The notes: generated by a model not told the origin, from the letters alone. Shown: positions 1 to 13,371, numbered from the stretch's first letter. The stretch: DNA of 64,000 nt from Argentina anserina (GCF_933775445.1 NC_065875.1:15933555-15997554), one strand, 5' to 3'. Numbers and translations are program-made.

Positions 1-93
1 TTCCATTAGCACCAAGTAAGATCAGAACCTATTGTGTTATAAACTAGATATATTTACATGGGGATTTACATGATAAGATCCCACATAGCTTAC

Positions 94-3000
94 ATTTTAA
101 GATACCAGACAGTGAAGCAAGGTGTAATAGCTGCGGAAATGAGCCATCTTCTGAAGATGAATGGATAATTGGAACAGTAGCCACATCATTTTGCAAAAAC
201 TTCAAAGCAAGATCTTTCAAGTTATCATATGGTCCGGCCTGCATAATCAATTAGCAGCATGGTCAAGGAACCAAGAAAAAGAAATGACAAACAAAAGATA
301 CAAAACCAGAAAAGAGAAAACAAAATATCAAATCAATCACCACAAACATTGACTGTTCTTTAGTCGAAAAAGAAACAAAATAAAATACCCATAAAGGATG
401 ACAGCAGTTTAAGATTGGTTCAGTATAAACATTCATAATTTTGCTGCACAAGTGCTAATGACTAAGGTCGTGAGGGGATCAGTTTAACACAACCACTGCA
501 ATTTCAACAGTCTTCTTCAATAGCCCATGAAGGTGGCTGCTACTGTGCTGCTTTTAAAGAGAAAGGCAATGTTTCTTCTGCCTCGAGTAATAATTATCTA
601 TATTCACCAACCCACAAAGGAGCCAAAAAAAAAAAACTTAGAGAATGCCTACATCAATTTCATTGAATTAAGGCCTAGCATAGAACATCAAAATTTAGGG
701 AATGCCTTGATCATACAATACACAGATACACCTACATGCTTCCACTAAAAAGTTAATCATCATGTGAATGCGTAGAATGGAACATTATTACTTTGAGAAT
801 GCCTATATCAACGTGCACACATGGCAATACAAGGCAGCAATTCGAAAGATGCCACATGAAAAAAAAAACTCACATGGATGAGACGTCGCGGCAATGCTCT
901 CCCATGACCATCGATTTGCCCATTCAGATATGCTTTTCCTTCTTTCCAAGCAGCTATGGTATGTGTTTCAAGTTCTTCCTCTGTCAGATTCGACCCATGA
1001 TTCCCAAGCTAAAAATATATAAGTAAGTTAGCTACATAACAAGTATCATGCACCTCTAGCATCAGTAGCATGTCAATGTGTGCACATAATTTCTGAGCAA
1101 ATGACCTTTATCTTACTTATGACTACCATACACTCCCCTAGCTGATGTTTCGACACCATCAGTAATCCTCCGGCCTTCCAATACCAATCAGGAATACGTA
1201 GGGCATTTTTCTTACTACACGCAAAGGATTTCAAGCCATATAATGGTTTGATGCTTGAAAAACAACAAATTGACAAATTCGAGATTCAGATTTACGTACA
1301 GATTAACCAGATTATCAAGCCAACAAAATAAAATAAAAAATTGGGGTGATTTACTGACAACTTGGTCAAGTGGGTCATGAGATCTCATAATCCTATAGTT
1401 CAAATTTCAAGGTGTACATGATTGGTCACCTACCCATTTACACAAGAATTGAGACGCTGAGGGAACAAGGCCCAAAATCAATACATTATATGTCATTGTC
1501 ATAGAACTGAGCACAACCAATTGAAATCAGCATTGATAAGAAAAATAATTCCAGCAACAGCCAGTTTAATCTTCTACTATATATTATTAAGGCAAGAATA
1601 TGTCATGCAAAATCTCTCACAAGGGTACACAGCCAAACCAGAAGTAATCGGAGGCTACAAGTAAAACATGTGCATTATAAGATTCGAATTTTTATTAAAA
1701 AATCTCAAATAACAACTCCATAGTTGTTTCTTGGAAAACTCAATGGGGGAGAAGATCAAAACACTAGATGCACTAACCTCTCTCAATATTAATATAAAAT
1801 CCGATGCGCTAAGAACTCCAACAAATTGTCCCTTGCAGAAGTCCCACAGTGGTGCCATAGGGATCCCCTGAAAAAATATATTACTCAGTATTATGCATAT
1901 AGAAACCCATTATCCGCATTTTTCTGTAGTTTTTACAAAAGATCATGAGAAAACATAAACCTTTTCAGAAATTATATTAAGAATGGAATCATATGACTAT
2001 AACTAATCTGCCTTTTGATCAAATAAGTTTTGTTTTCTTTCCAAGAGAAACTATAGCACAAGGGCACCAACTTTACATGAGAAAAACTAGCTCTTCTACC
2101 AATAATCAATAAGGAAAAGTATATGCATTTAAAGTCGATTTGAAGAATATAAGACAACATAGAATGGTTATAAAACTAATTGAGAAACAGCTTAATTTGA
2201 ATCTACCTGCTCATGCAATATGTGAAATGCTTGCTTCACAGGTAAATCAACATCCAATGCGACAACCTGTAAAGTTGTTGATCAATGAACACATAATCTA
2301 AACCATAATGAATTGACTTTATATACATAACCAAAAACAAGACAAAGAAAGATGGAAAATGGCATGGGATCCAAACCTTGCCTGACTCTGGAAGTAGTTC
2401 ATAAGTTGTGTGTGTAGACAAGAAGACAGAAACTCGATGACGGGATCCCTGCACATCAGCCTCTGACATCCTTGGTACAACATCAGATGTACCATCTGTA
2501 ATCTGGACCTGCATTATATACACTATGGATCACTATATAACAAACTAAAACTAATAACTGCAGCTTCAAGGAGCATAAATTGACTGCTAAACCGCACACC
2601 ATGAAACCACCACAATACAAAATTGTATTCGTACCTATACTATAATACCAAAACTAAAAAATAGAAAAGAAGGGTGACTTGATCTTATATAATTAGCCAC
2701 ATAGGGCTCCATAAGGTTCAAATTGTTCAAGGATTTGCTATACATAGATTGCATGAGCATGCTAATTTCTTGAATTTAAACGAAATACCGAGACTACAGT
2801 GCTATAACACCCTCAGGTACATTAACATTATTAAGGAAATAGAGGATGATAGAAGGAACACTATGTTTTCCTGTAACAAGATCTCAAATAACAAGGAATC
2901 AGCAGATCTTACCAAACGCCTGAAGGCCTCAGTGTCTTCTTCCATGTGAGATCCAGGAGTCATCTCTGAAGATACATTTGGTTGAAAGAAATTAGGGTCG

Positions 3001-4390
3001 GTAGCCAAGACCATGGTGTTCACTAACCCATATTCACCATTTGCGTAGGGTTGGTGTTCATCGTGTCGCCATTCCCCATCAACAAAAAATTTGTACTGTA
3101 GTAAGATGAACACATGCAGGTAAAGCTAGTGGGAGTTCTTAAGTCTTATCAATTTAATGCATAACCATTTTTAAATCAAATGGCAGGCATAAGTAAGGCT
3201 TAGTATATATTCAAATCATTTGAGCACTTCAACCCATAAAGTTCCACAGCATTGATCACTATGATGTGAAGATGTTAAGAAAAAATTAGGAAATTTTAAT
3301 AAATGCTACATACTACATCCTGCCATGGGCTTAATCTATTCAACTGTACATATGTATGCATATTTCCCTGAATTCGTAGAAATACCACCGACACAAAATA
3401 TTTTGGTAAAATTACACTCAATGATTTAAGCTTAGCTAAGCACCCAAAAGAGAAATTCCATTCCGGAAGTTCCGATAGCACCTAGTTCTAGCTCCATAGA
3501 AAATGACAAAAACCAAAAACATTCTCAGTATAAATGAGCCTCTTAAGAATAAATATGGCAAGCGAGATGCAAGATGTGTAATCGGTCCACCTCTAGATAC
3601 AGAAGTTCTTTCTGCCATAATTTATATAATGAACTATCATGATGAAAAGGTCCTAAAACTGACTACATACTTAATACCCACGACTTAATTCATGAGCCTC
3701 TCAAGAAGAAATATGGCAAGTGAAATGCAAGACATGTCATCGGTCCTCCTACACATACAAATTACTCTTTCTGCCATAACTTAGAAACGAACTTATATGA
3801 CGAGAAGATCTTAAAACTGAATAAACTCTTAATACCCCCACTACATGATTCATCTCCTAAGACTACGACCACACAGTGCTTAAAACTGGCTATGGTTGGG
3901 AAAAACAAAACATTCAAGTTCCAAACTGGCTACAGTACACCTTGTTTCACTACCAACAACCAACTTCATTAACTTAGCTCCTATCAAATGTCAGGACAAC
4001 TACTATTAAATTGGGTTAAACCACATTACTTCACTAGCTTACCTGGTGAATACCGGGAGTAACGTTATAAATGGCCTGAAACACTGTTGGACAACCCTCA
4101 ACCGGCGTCATAGGAACCAGCTCGGACCACCTGCTGTAAAAGAAAACACCCCATTTATCAACACCTATCCCACAAAATCACCAAATTCAACTATACAAAC
4201 AAGCATTTCTAATTCCCAACAAAACACCGGGCACGCATTCAACACCGAAACACAGAGAGCCTCACCGTGCAAAGGAACCACTGAGGAACACAGTCCTGCC
4301 ACCATAAGGCCACACAAACCGCATTGGGATCAACACTGTGCTCTGAGCTCCACCGACATCTCGTGCCGAATCCATGTTGGTAGCAAACAT
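94..4390 (-). CDS. SNF4: SNF4-like SnRK1 gamma-type regulatory subunit (KIN beta-gamma), 3' end off window
   Basis: Regulatory subunit of the SnRK1 energy-sensing kinase. Coding exons seen on the minus strand: 4390-4266, 4130-4043, 3095-2913, 2508-2377, 2266-2207, 1867-1778, 1008-874 and 238-94. All have GT/AG borders and keep frame for about 319 residues; the rest (about a third of a usual 480-490-residue protein) lies beyond base 1. The start is the ATG at 4390, reading [14 protein letters not shown]. An N-terminal carbohydrate-binding (CBM48/KIS) domain follows, with [15 protein letters not shown] and [19 protein letters not shown]-domain sequence then appears: [49 protein letters not shown] and [15 protein letters not shown]. 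The CBM-CBS fusion is the hallmark of the plant gene. The last visible exon ends inside a Cys codon, so another exon must follow. No frame break is seen. Confidence 0.95.
3536..3845. repeat. Tandem duplication (about 158 bp, two diverged copies) in SNF4 intron 2
   Basis: Copy 1 begins at 3536 (GAGCCTCTTAAGAATAAATA) and copy 2 at 3694 (GAGCCTCTCAAGAAGAAATA). They stay alignable through a shared stretch about pulling back of petioles-like noise: TTCTTTCTGCCATAA is in both. Divergence of several per cent shows that it is not recent. Confidence 0.75.
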
Positions 4391-4800
4391 TTGCCCCCCA
4401 AAAAACAATGAACAATATTTCACAAACAATCAAACCTCCAAAGCAATAATCAACTCCTTATGGCATGCAGAAGCTCAATTTCATCCACTGTTACATAAGG
4501 AAAAAAAACCAACAAAATTACAGTTCGAAATCATGGAAGTTGAGCCATAATCAGACCACAGCAACAAATTGGAAGCTAATTTGAGTCGCAGAAGACAAAA
4601 AGGTAAGAAATTTAAGGGGAAGTTTACTTACAGAGCTGAATTGAAGAGGAAAAACCCAACCTTTGTAAAATTTGGGGCAGAATCTGGACAATCAGAGCAG
4701 TGAAACGCCCTCCATTACAGAATTGGGGGAGAGAGGAACCCTAGGGAGAGAGAATTAGGATTATATTGTGGAGAAATGGGTGAGAAAACCGAGACGGGTT
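4391..4800 (-). other. 5' untranslated exon and leader intron of the SNF4-like gene
   Basis: A good donor (CTG then TAAGT on the minus strand) sits at 4631-4630, and no coding sequence occurs between 4391 and about 4800. I infer a non-coding first exon at roughly 4800-4632 and a leader intron ending shortly before the ATG at 4390. The transcription start is not resolved. Confidence 0.5.
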
Positions 4801-5212
4801 GCGACACGATCGAATCTAATTTTCGAACCCTAAAAAGCAAGAAAAGTCTGATAGAGATGTTTTAAAATTTTCACTAATACTGACGTGTCTTTCTTTTTAC
4901 TTTAAATTATAACAAATAAAACAAAATTATATCATCCATCTCTTACACAATCTACATTTAGATAGCCTCAAATTTTCTACAATTTAAATAAAATAATAAA
5001 TTACTCAAAAATATCAGATAATAATTTATTTTACAAATAACTCACTACTTAATTTGTTACAGCAAATAAGAACTAAAATTTACAAATAAGGACTAAATGA
5101 TGGCAAGTTGCCACATGTCATAAAATATTTTACTTTTTTACTCATCTTTGACTCATATTGTTTGTTACCATCAATGAATATGTTATATGTTACTTTCGAT
5201 TATAAAAACTTA

Positions 5213-5400
5213 CTGCTACTGTCGACTATAAAAACTAACTGCTACTGTCGAGTTAAAAACCAGCTGCTACTGTCGACTTGGAAGACACCTGCTATTGTCA
5301 ACTATAAATCTAACTATTATTGTCGACTTGGAAGGTACCTGCTACTGTCAACTATAAATCTAGCTGCTACTGTCAACTGAGAAACTAACTGCTACTGTGG
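5213..5400. repeat. Minisatellite, 25-26-bp unit, eight copies
   Basis: The core CTGCTACTGTC recurs at 5213, 5239, 5264, 5289, 5314, 5339, 5364 and 5389, a nearly constant period of 25 (one step of 26). Units carry small substitutions, such as CTGCTATTGTC and CTATTATTGTC, and alternate tails (ACTATAAA versus ACTTGGAA). A 90-codon reading frame through it (5108-5380) is a by-product of the repeat. Confidence 0.9.
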
Positions 5401-8400
5401 TTTTCTGTGAGTAAATTTCAAAATTTCTCAAAACATATGCAATATTGTACTTAAATGAACGCCATGAGATAATGAACAACGTTATATATTGGCTCACCTC
5501 CAAATTGCCGGTAGTTTGGCCGAAAAACTTAAATTTGCCGGGAAAAAAAAACTAAAAAATGAGCAGAGAGAAATTTGTTAGATCTAGGAGTAGCATTTGG
5601 TAATTTTCACGAAAATAATGGTATTTTAGATATTTTTGCATTAATTAATTAATCAGTTTTGTTCTACTTATTATTTGGGTTTGGGTTTATGTCCTAATTT
5701 GTATAAGAAATATGCAAAATGAGTTTTAGTTAATTTAAATGTGGTCTAGTACCAATAAGTAATTTCCCCTAAATAAAAATTAGTATTTCAAAATTCATTT
5801 CTTCAAAGTTTCTATTTGGATTACAATTTTGTGAAAATTGTATTTCATATGGAAAATAAATCAGAGAATTTATGATGGAGATTCTAACTTGAATTCCATT
5901 AAAAATAGGTATTTATTTTAATTCATTCTAAATGGCCTCAATTTTTGTTATTTTAAAAGTTTTACATTATGTAATATAAACAATGAAATTTTCAATTAAT
6001 AGAATTCAATATAATTCCCATAATTTTATAATTTCTACATAAACTTGAATTACATTATCTACACATATTGTTAGTATTGAGAATTATAAATTTAAACATA
6101 TGATATGGTAGAATATATCTTACAATTATTGGTTGTTAATAGTGTTGGCCTTGTGGTTGGGTGAATGTTCATTGGTATCAATTTTATTTTTGGAAATGAA
6201 ACAAAAATCATGGTTGTGTAGGACACCAATGTGTTAGTCTGGTGGTGGCGTCAGTAGATTTGGGGAGCGATGACTTGGTTGCAACCCAGAATGGCCTGAT
6301 TATTTGGGAATCAGTGCTTGGTGGAGGTATGGTGGTGGTGATTGCAAGATGGTAATGGTGGAATCGTTTGAGAGTCGGCGCATGGTGGAGCAGTAGAGCT
6401 ATATATGGCAATGGTGATGGTGGGATATGTCATAAAGGCCATGGTTTTATCGAAACATAATAATGGTTCTCAATACCTATGATGGAATATGTCGGATTGA
6501 TCATGTTCCTCTCTTTTTTATCGAACCACTTGAGCTGCAATTAGTGGTTTGCCCGTGAACCTCCATTATCGAGAGGCTCTGTTTTGTATTCTCAATACCA
6601 TCAGAAATTTGAGATCATACAAATCATTTTGATGAGCAGTTATAGTTGTTGATTTTGATGAGCATTTTATAGTTGTTGGATGCTAGAATTACTAACTTTA
6701 TCATCGAGTGTGCTCAACACTTATAAGATAAAAGACTTTAAAAGCAAAAGATCCAAAATATGGAAACAATTACAGTGACGTCACAATGACAAATAGAGAT
6801 TATAAGAGATGAGTTAGTGTAATACCCAATTTCTTTATTTAGACTCTAAAGATTTTTGGGTTTGTCATAGAATAAGATGGGCTGCTCTATTTCCAGTTAC
6901 ACCTAAGAATATCATTTGTGTTCTTAGTATTATTAGCATCATCAAATGTACATGGCAGGAAAGCACTGATGGGATCTACTACAAAAGAGGCAAGATTTCT
7001 TCTTCTACACCAATTATAGGATCTATTTTCAGTCATTTCAGTCCTTGCTTAAGGGGTCATGGTTAATTGAGAGCTCTTGTCCTATAACAATATATACCAT
7101 TTCCAGTCATATCTTGGCAAATTTCAATTTCAAAATTTCTTATATCCTCTATATATATTTATATCACTGGTGACATATTTATAATATGGAGCTTGATCCT
7201 CATTGTTTTATATGTCTTAAATAAACATGTGTCTCACATAGACTTTTATATTTGGAGAGTTAATATATATAGGTACCGTGCAAATGTGACTAACTCGGTA
7301 TTAGAATTTTATTTTTGTCAGCTTTTCTCATATAATGATCAAGTTCATGATATGATCACTATCTCTTATTTTAAGTTCAATGAGTTCTTTATAGTTTTGT
7401 ACATGTAAAATTATATGTTTAATTCTATTTGTGGTAATCCCAGTAGAAAGTAATTTTGGGAGCATGTACATGTGTTTTACAACGTAGATGTGTTGTGTTA
7501 GACTTCTTGTATGACTTTGTAACTCTGATAAATCTGAAATTTAGGGTCCCGAAATGGGTACTATCGGGTCAGGTGAATTCAATAATTCAATATTAGACGT
7601 TTGTTGGTATCATCCTTCTTTCTCCTTCCATGGCGTATCCACTAGTTCAGTATCAGTCCTTTTTGGTCGTGAATATCTATTTTACTTCCAATGTGCATAG
7701 TAGATGTTTGGAGGACTTTGTATTATGTGCTATGAGTATATTCAGCCATATGTATCTGGCAAATGAAGAAATTTGGTTGGATCACTTGGATGTAATAACC
7801 TTTGGGACTAAGTATATATTCAGTTTTTACATAGGGTTGAGTTAGATGTCATGACCTCTAGAATTGAATACAAATATAAAGTCAGGCCAAATCCTCTTTT
7901 TGATTAATTAGTCGGCTTTAATTTAAATTTTTGTATGATTAAGATTATATTTTCAATCTTTATTGATCATACAAATGCCTTGATGTGGAAGACCATAAGA
8001 ATTATACATGCAAATATAGTTTAATTTGATCTTCATTATATCATTTATAGTGATCAATTACTTTACTCATATATTGCATATTTACTTTATATTTTGTATT
8101 ATTTTAATTTGTAATACTGTCTGGGTTGTGTCATGAGAGGCCAATTATCATATCATTATGTAAGTTATTCCCTTTTATCTAATGTTTAATTTCTTTTACT
8201 CAACTACTAAATTATACATATAATATTTTTTTAATTTTTTTTATAATATGTGGGTGTAGATTATGTGATATTTGTGTTTTGTGCTCTTATGATTTATGTT
8301 TTATTTTATATGCAACTGGTTTGTGTGATTGATGTATTGTTGACTTAATGTTATGGTTAGTTAAATTATGCTCTTCCACCATTTTAATGTGGTTGATGGT

Positions 8401-8859
8401 TTATCATGAGGGTATACATAGTCACAGTGTACCCTTGTATGACAATACGGGGAGTCATAGGACGAACTCGTTTTTCCATCTCAATGGTGCAGTGGACGGT
8501 TCCAAGTGAACCTGTCGTAGCCCAAAATGGAGTTTCCGCCATTTTGGCACGGTAGATGATTTATCTTCATGGTAAGCCTGTCATAATCCTATAAGAGAGC
8601 CAGAGAACGAGTGTCATTACAACGATTACATGGGTGTGAGAGCCCTCATTAGTATATTGTTGTTTACTCATTTATATCAATTCAGACTAGCAAGGCTAGT
8701 TGGTAATTATATATATCATATGTTGTTTTATATAATTACTAATATGTATATATGTCATGAGATTCCTATTGCAATTTTTGTATAAGTTTGGTTGTAATCA
8801 TAACGAGTTGGGAGACAATGACTATGTTAAAGAAATGACTATGAGATTACTAATGATGT

Positions 8860-8915
8860 ATCCATTATAATTTCAAGGACGAAATTATTTTAAGGGAGGT
8901 GGATCATAATATCTT
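8860..8915 (+). mobile_element. Possible Ty3-gypsy polypurine tract / 3' LTR junction relic
   Basis: The stretch at about 8871-8901 reads ATTTCAAGGACGAAATTATT and then TTAAGGGAGGTGG. Many plant Ty3-gypsy elements end their polyprotein region with a similar phrase before a polypurine tract and the 3' LTR. No polyprotein is readable upstream, so this is at most an old fragment. Confidence 0.4.
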
Positions 8916-10509
8916 GTTTTGTTATTCTATTATAATGAAAGTTAATTTATTAAAAAAATGTCGATTAGTCAGTATAAACCGACTCAAGGTAAGGATAAAG
9001 AGGAGAGAGAGGAGAGATAGAGAGGGGGACGAACTTGTCACCACCATGAGACAACAGCGTCTCCCGGTCTCCCAGACAACCACACCCACGTGATTGTATT
9101 CTTTATCATTTACAAATTCCCTTTCTTAAGTTCATTGGCAATATGAGTTTATAGTTTTTTTAATGTAATTTAGGTTGAGTCGTCATAGTAATGACCTAGG
9201 TTTACCGATCAACTTAGAATTCATACCACAGATGACGTGATATATGACCGTGAAAAAGAAAAGACATGCAACAGAAACAACCTTAAATTGTACAGTCAAC
9301 CATGGGCTAATACATATGTAAGTTTATATATTTGATTTTCAATTTTGCAACTGAAATGTTAGATAGTTTAATTCATTAATATATGTGTTTATTAAAATAT
9401 CTATGAATAAATTATTTGGCTATATATCTACTTTCAGCTTTTGCAATTGACACTGTTTACACTCTACAGAGGCCAAACCAAAATGCAAAGTTATTGAAAA
9501 TCAAATAAATGAGTTGATAAATTGTATGAAAAATAAATTAAAGTGTACCAAAGAAGAACCTCTACTGGGAGCTATGAAAACAAATTATGCATTTGAGCAC
9601 TACAAGGGAGGAATACTAACACTACAAGATGTTCTTGGGGATTAGAAGAGGAAAGGCAGCAGTAGTAAGTTATCAACTGATATCATAGATGATAGTGGAA
9701 AAAAAACTTACGTGTCTGTAATTGTAGTTTTAAGAATTGGTTTTACTTGGAAGTTTGAGTATAAACAAAAAGATATGATTTAACTATGCTAAACACGAGG
9801 AATTGTATGAAATATGTATCTCCTAATAATAGACGATAGTTTGATTCTTATTGCTTATGTGATGATTTGTTCAATTTAGTTTAACAACTTATCGGTATAT
9901 TCAACAAACTAACTAGAATCTTAGATTACTTTTCACAATCATTTTATCCATTCCAATGTCAACGTCTAACATCAATTATATCAAAATTTGGAATATTTTC
10001 TTTTATTGTTCATTTTTATATTTCTTAATGAGGTTAACAGAATTCATAATTATTTTTTCATGCACTACAATTATGTTTTTTCTTAAGAGGAAAATTAATT
10101 TTCTTTCAACAATTATTACACATTTGGTTCCGTCATGCCTCCACTAATAGGTTTTAGCCATTTAAAAAAATCTTCACCATTACCAACATTTCTCTTTTTA
10201 AAGGTAAAAACTCATTCAATAACAATTCCAATAATTTTTTTTCCGATTAAGAATAAAGACTTACAAACCAAAACATCTACTACAATCTCCATCTAGCTAA
10301 AAAGTCAAAAGTCAAAGGTGGATAAGGTTGTAGGAAGTAGAGAATTAAACCAAATGTAATATAAAAGCTAAAGCATCTACACATAAATTTATCTCTTTTC
10401 ATACATATGTATGTTAAAGTGGTCATCTAGAATGAAGAAACAACAACATGAATATCATCCATTTGGGTTGGTCAATCTCCTCTCTTATGTTACGTCTTAC
10501 CATTAATGG

Positions 10510-11027
10510 TCTAAATATCGTTGATCGGTATCGTATCAGTTGAGGAGTAAAACGATATATCAGAGATATATCGGTTTTATCGGATTTGCTCATTTTCAAT
10601 AAAATTTATAAAATTATACTTCAATATGTACTAAATAAACTAAAAACGGTACTAAGTAAATTAAAGAAAATAAATACTTGATTTTGTGACAATTAAAGTA
10701 CACGAACGACATCTAATAGGTTACTCTGAAAAATAGGTATTTAAGAATGATTATTTAGACTTGAAATTCATCATATATATTTAAAATATATATAAATTAA
10801 AAATATATATGAAAAAATAAAAAAAATAAGTTTTTTTAAAAAAGAGAGGAAATAAATATTAAAAAATTAAACAAAAATTGAAAAATAAATAAAAAATTAA
10901 AGTTTGACTGATATTTGACCGTTGACCATCATTTCTGCGTTGAGCGATAAATTTTGACTGATATGCCATTATCGTATCGGATTCGAAATATCGGCGATAT
11001 ATCGGCCGATATATCCGATATTTTGAA
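10510..11027. repeat. CGATATAT-rich foldback sequence (probable degenerate MITE)
   Basis: Two clusters of self-complementary motifs (CGATATATC, GATATATCGG) lie at about 10520-10585 and 10965-11027, with an AT-rich core between. The right cluster contains the near-perfect palindrome CGATATATCGGCCGATATAT. Ends and target duplication are not certain. Confidence 0.45.
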
Positions 11028-11124
11028 CACTGCTTACCATATGCAACTATTAATATAATTTGTTAAGTGAGTGAATGATTGAAATATTGATTGTTTGTCT
11101 CATATTGTGCTTGATATGATCCTT

Positions 11125-11300
11125 AGTCAAATAGTCAATGTCCCTACTAATTTACATAATTGTGGGGATGATGTTTCACTTTTGAGATTGTTTTATTAGT
11201 AGTATGTTCTCAGTCAAATAATCAATGTCCCTACTAATTTACATAATTGTGGGGATGATGTTTCACTTTTGAGATTGTTTTATTAGTGGTATGTTCTCAG
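11125..11300. repeat. 87-bp tandem duplication
   Basis: Two copies begin at 11125 (AGTCAAATAGTCAATGTCCC) and 11212 (AGTCAAATAATCAATGTCCC). They differ at only a few positions, so the duplication is fairly young. A third copy starts near 11299 but decays at once. Confidence 0.9.
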
Positions 11301-11811
11301 TTAAATGTGTTTATTTTCTCATTTTATTTTTTGGTGATGATTTGAATCATCTTCATAAGACTTAACATTCATTATAAGTTAAAAGACTTTTTGATTGGAT
11401 TATGTTTCAGAAGAAGCTGTTGAGCAAGATTTTTCTTTTTAATGAACTTTTTTCGAATGAAATTTTATTGATACTTTAGAAAGCAATTACATTTATATAA
11501 TGAACTTGTCATTAGCACTTGCCTTGAGATGTGAGGAGTGCATTGCAGCCTCAACACATGTCTCTCCCACTGTGGAGGTCAAAGAAACCAAGGATGAGAG
11601 ATGAGATCTCCTTATTAGCAGGTGCCATGAGTTTTGGCTTGTAAATGGTCACACAACCAACATATGACATCTTCTCCATAGGGGCACGCACCGGTTGTGA
11701 GTGTAATAGTATAAAGTATTAGAGTTACTCTGAAAAATGCTTATCGACCAGCTATTTCCTCTTTCAGGTCACAATTGCTCTCATCTTTACTGTTTGTGTC
11801 TACACCGTATA

Positions 11812-11990
11812 TCTAAGGGTGGGCATAAAACCCAAGAACCGAAACAAGGCTGGTCAAACCAATCCGATCTGGTTGGTTTGGTTTAGTTCGGTCTTCATAG
11901 CCATTTTAAACCATTTTAGCGGACCGGTTTTTGGTTCTTGTTTTGGCCGGTTCGGTCCCCAGTTTGACTGATTTTGAAGTGAAAAAAGAC
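11812..11990 (+). mobile_element. hAT-like terminal fragment (AGGGTGGGCA end, CCGGTT-rich)
   Basis: The sequence opens TAAGGGTGGGCATAAAACCC and continues with alternating GGTTTGGTTT, GGACCGGTTT and GGCCGGTTCGGT. That start and subterminal composition are typical of non-autonomous hAT elements in plants. I did not find a matching right end or an 8-bp duplication. Confidence 0.4.
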
Positions 11991-12337
11991 CAAAAACCCG
12001 AACATATACAACTGAACTATTGTAGGTTCTTTCTTAATCTTGTCTCATTCTTAATTCCTTCGTTTTGATTGTTCATGCTCAGTTATATTGTCATACCTTA
12101 ATTAAGAATAATATTATTAGTTGGTGCTGCTTGTTTGTCTTGTTTTGTAGTATCATGAAAATGGAGAAATAATTAAACATGACGTTATTATGATTGTCAT
12201 CTACCTGTATCTCTAAAAGAAGTGATTTAAAGTTCAATTGAGAACAACCCAGTGCTAATCTTAAATATATATTTTCTTGAGAAAAATCTTAAGAAAAGAT
12301 GTTGAAATTGTTTTTCGATAAGAAATATATTGCATAG

Positions 12338-12485
12338 AGGACGCCTAATGGCTTTGTCAAGCTAAACATTAATGGTTCTAAAATTGTTGTATATGGTAAG
12401 ATTGGTGCTGAAGGGGTGTTGAAAGATTGTGATCATAAATGGATTTCTGGTTTTCAAATTAATCTTAAGAGATCCTTGATGTTGA
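12338..12485 (+). pseudogene. RNase H-like (RVT_3) fragment
   Basis: One frame reads RTPNGFVKLNINGSK, then GAEGVLKDCDHKWISGFQIN. This matches the start of the plant RNase H-like domain found at the end of LINE polyproteins and in derived genes (pattern P-x-G-x-x-K-L-N-x-D-G, then GG-x-x-R-D, W-x-x-G-F). The second catalytic-type Asp of the DG motif is Asn here, and the frame decays after about 48 codons. A dead fragment. Confidence 0.6.
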
Positions 12486-12959
12486 AGTTCGGGGTCCATT
12501 TTCTAGTCTCAAAATTGTCTCTTCCTTGTGAATTAAATCTTTAACTTGAATCCTATTCTGCAATCTTTGTGCAGCTTATGTTGAAGCCAATTTCTGCTGT
12601 GCATCCTCTTGGTTCCTTATTTCAAAGTCGTTTTAACTTTATGAATTCTATAGAATCTGCTACCCTGTGCCATACATTCAGAGAAACCACATGATTGATG
12701 ATTCTCTTGAGAAGGGTCTTGTGACTAGCTTTTGCTAATCCTCTTGCTCATAGTTGTATTATTTAGATGATCATAGTTGCTGTAATTAGGACTAGAAGAG
12801 CTTCCTACTTTTCTAATAGTTGTTAATTGTCTTTTTGACCCAAAAGAAAAAATAAAATTCAACTTAAAACCTTTCTAAAAAAAAAAAATCAACTCCAAAC
12901 AAGCTACGTGACCAACGACGCGCCGTTTTCCTAAACAAACCCTTTCCCAAACTCAAATA

Positions 12960-13371
12960 CATAACGTGACTCACGCACCCTCGCGCTCCTTTCTCCCGCA
13001 CGCGGCTCTTCAAAATCAATTTGGATGTTCTCACTCGCCGTCATACACAATCCCACTCTGAGCTCCGATCACCTCTCGTCTCCAATCTCCGCCGTCCACT
13101 CTCCGACCCCGATCGTCACCTTAAATTCGGAGACTTTGAATTCCAATATGAATTCCGTCAATTTCTATTTGATTTTTCTGGGGATTTTTTTCATAGCGGG
13201 ACTGTGACTCTCTTCGATTCCAAACCGTTCGGGGGATTAGGGTTTCTGGGTTTCGTTGGATTTTTCGAGATTTTTGGTGGGTTTTGTTCTGGGAATTTCG
13301 GACTTGTATGCTGGACTTTAGGGAAGGTTGGGCGCGGTTATAGGGTTTTGATTCGAGGTGTTTAGGGAGAG
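12960..13371 (+). other. Promoter and 5' leader of the CW-domain gene
   Basis: GC content rises from about 12900 and a TC-rich leader-like stretch precedes the ATG at 13372. A 114-codon open frame at 13021-13365 lies entirely in this leader and has no family resemblance, so I treat it as untranslated or as upstream frames. No TATA box stands out. Confidence 0.45.

Larger units (their letters stand above)
4860..13000. other. Gene-poor AT-rich intergenic region with transposon relics
   Basis: No gene with believable start, exons and family match was found here. Identifiable items are listed separately: a 25-bp minisatellite, a Ty3-gypsy-like polypurine stretch, a CGATATAT-rich foldback, an 87-bp duplication, a hAT-like end and an RNase H-like relic. 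A 58-codon open stretch at about 9470-9644 has no start codon and no family match that I recognise. Confidence 0.7.

Noticed and set aside
5108..5380. 90-codon frame with repeated LLLST
   Set aside because: Produced by the 25-bp minisatellite; no gene context.
13021..13365. 114-codon plus-strand frame ahead of the CW gene
   Set aside because: It falls in the leader just before the clear MEVNNN start; Phe/Gly-rich content looks like chance.
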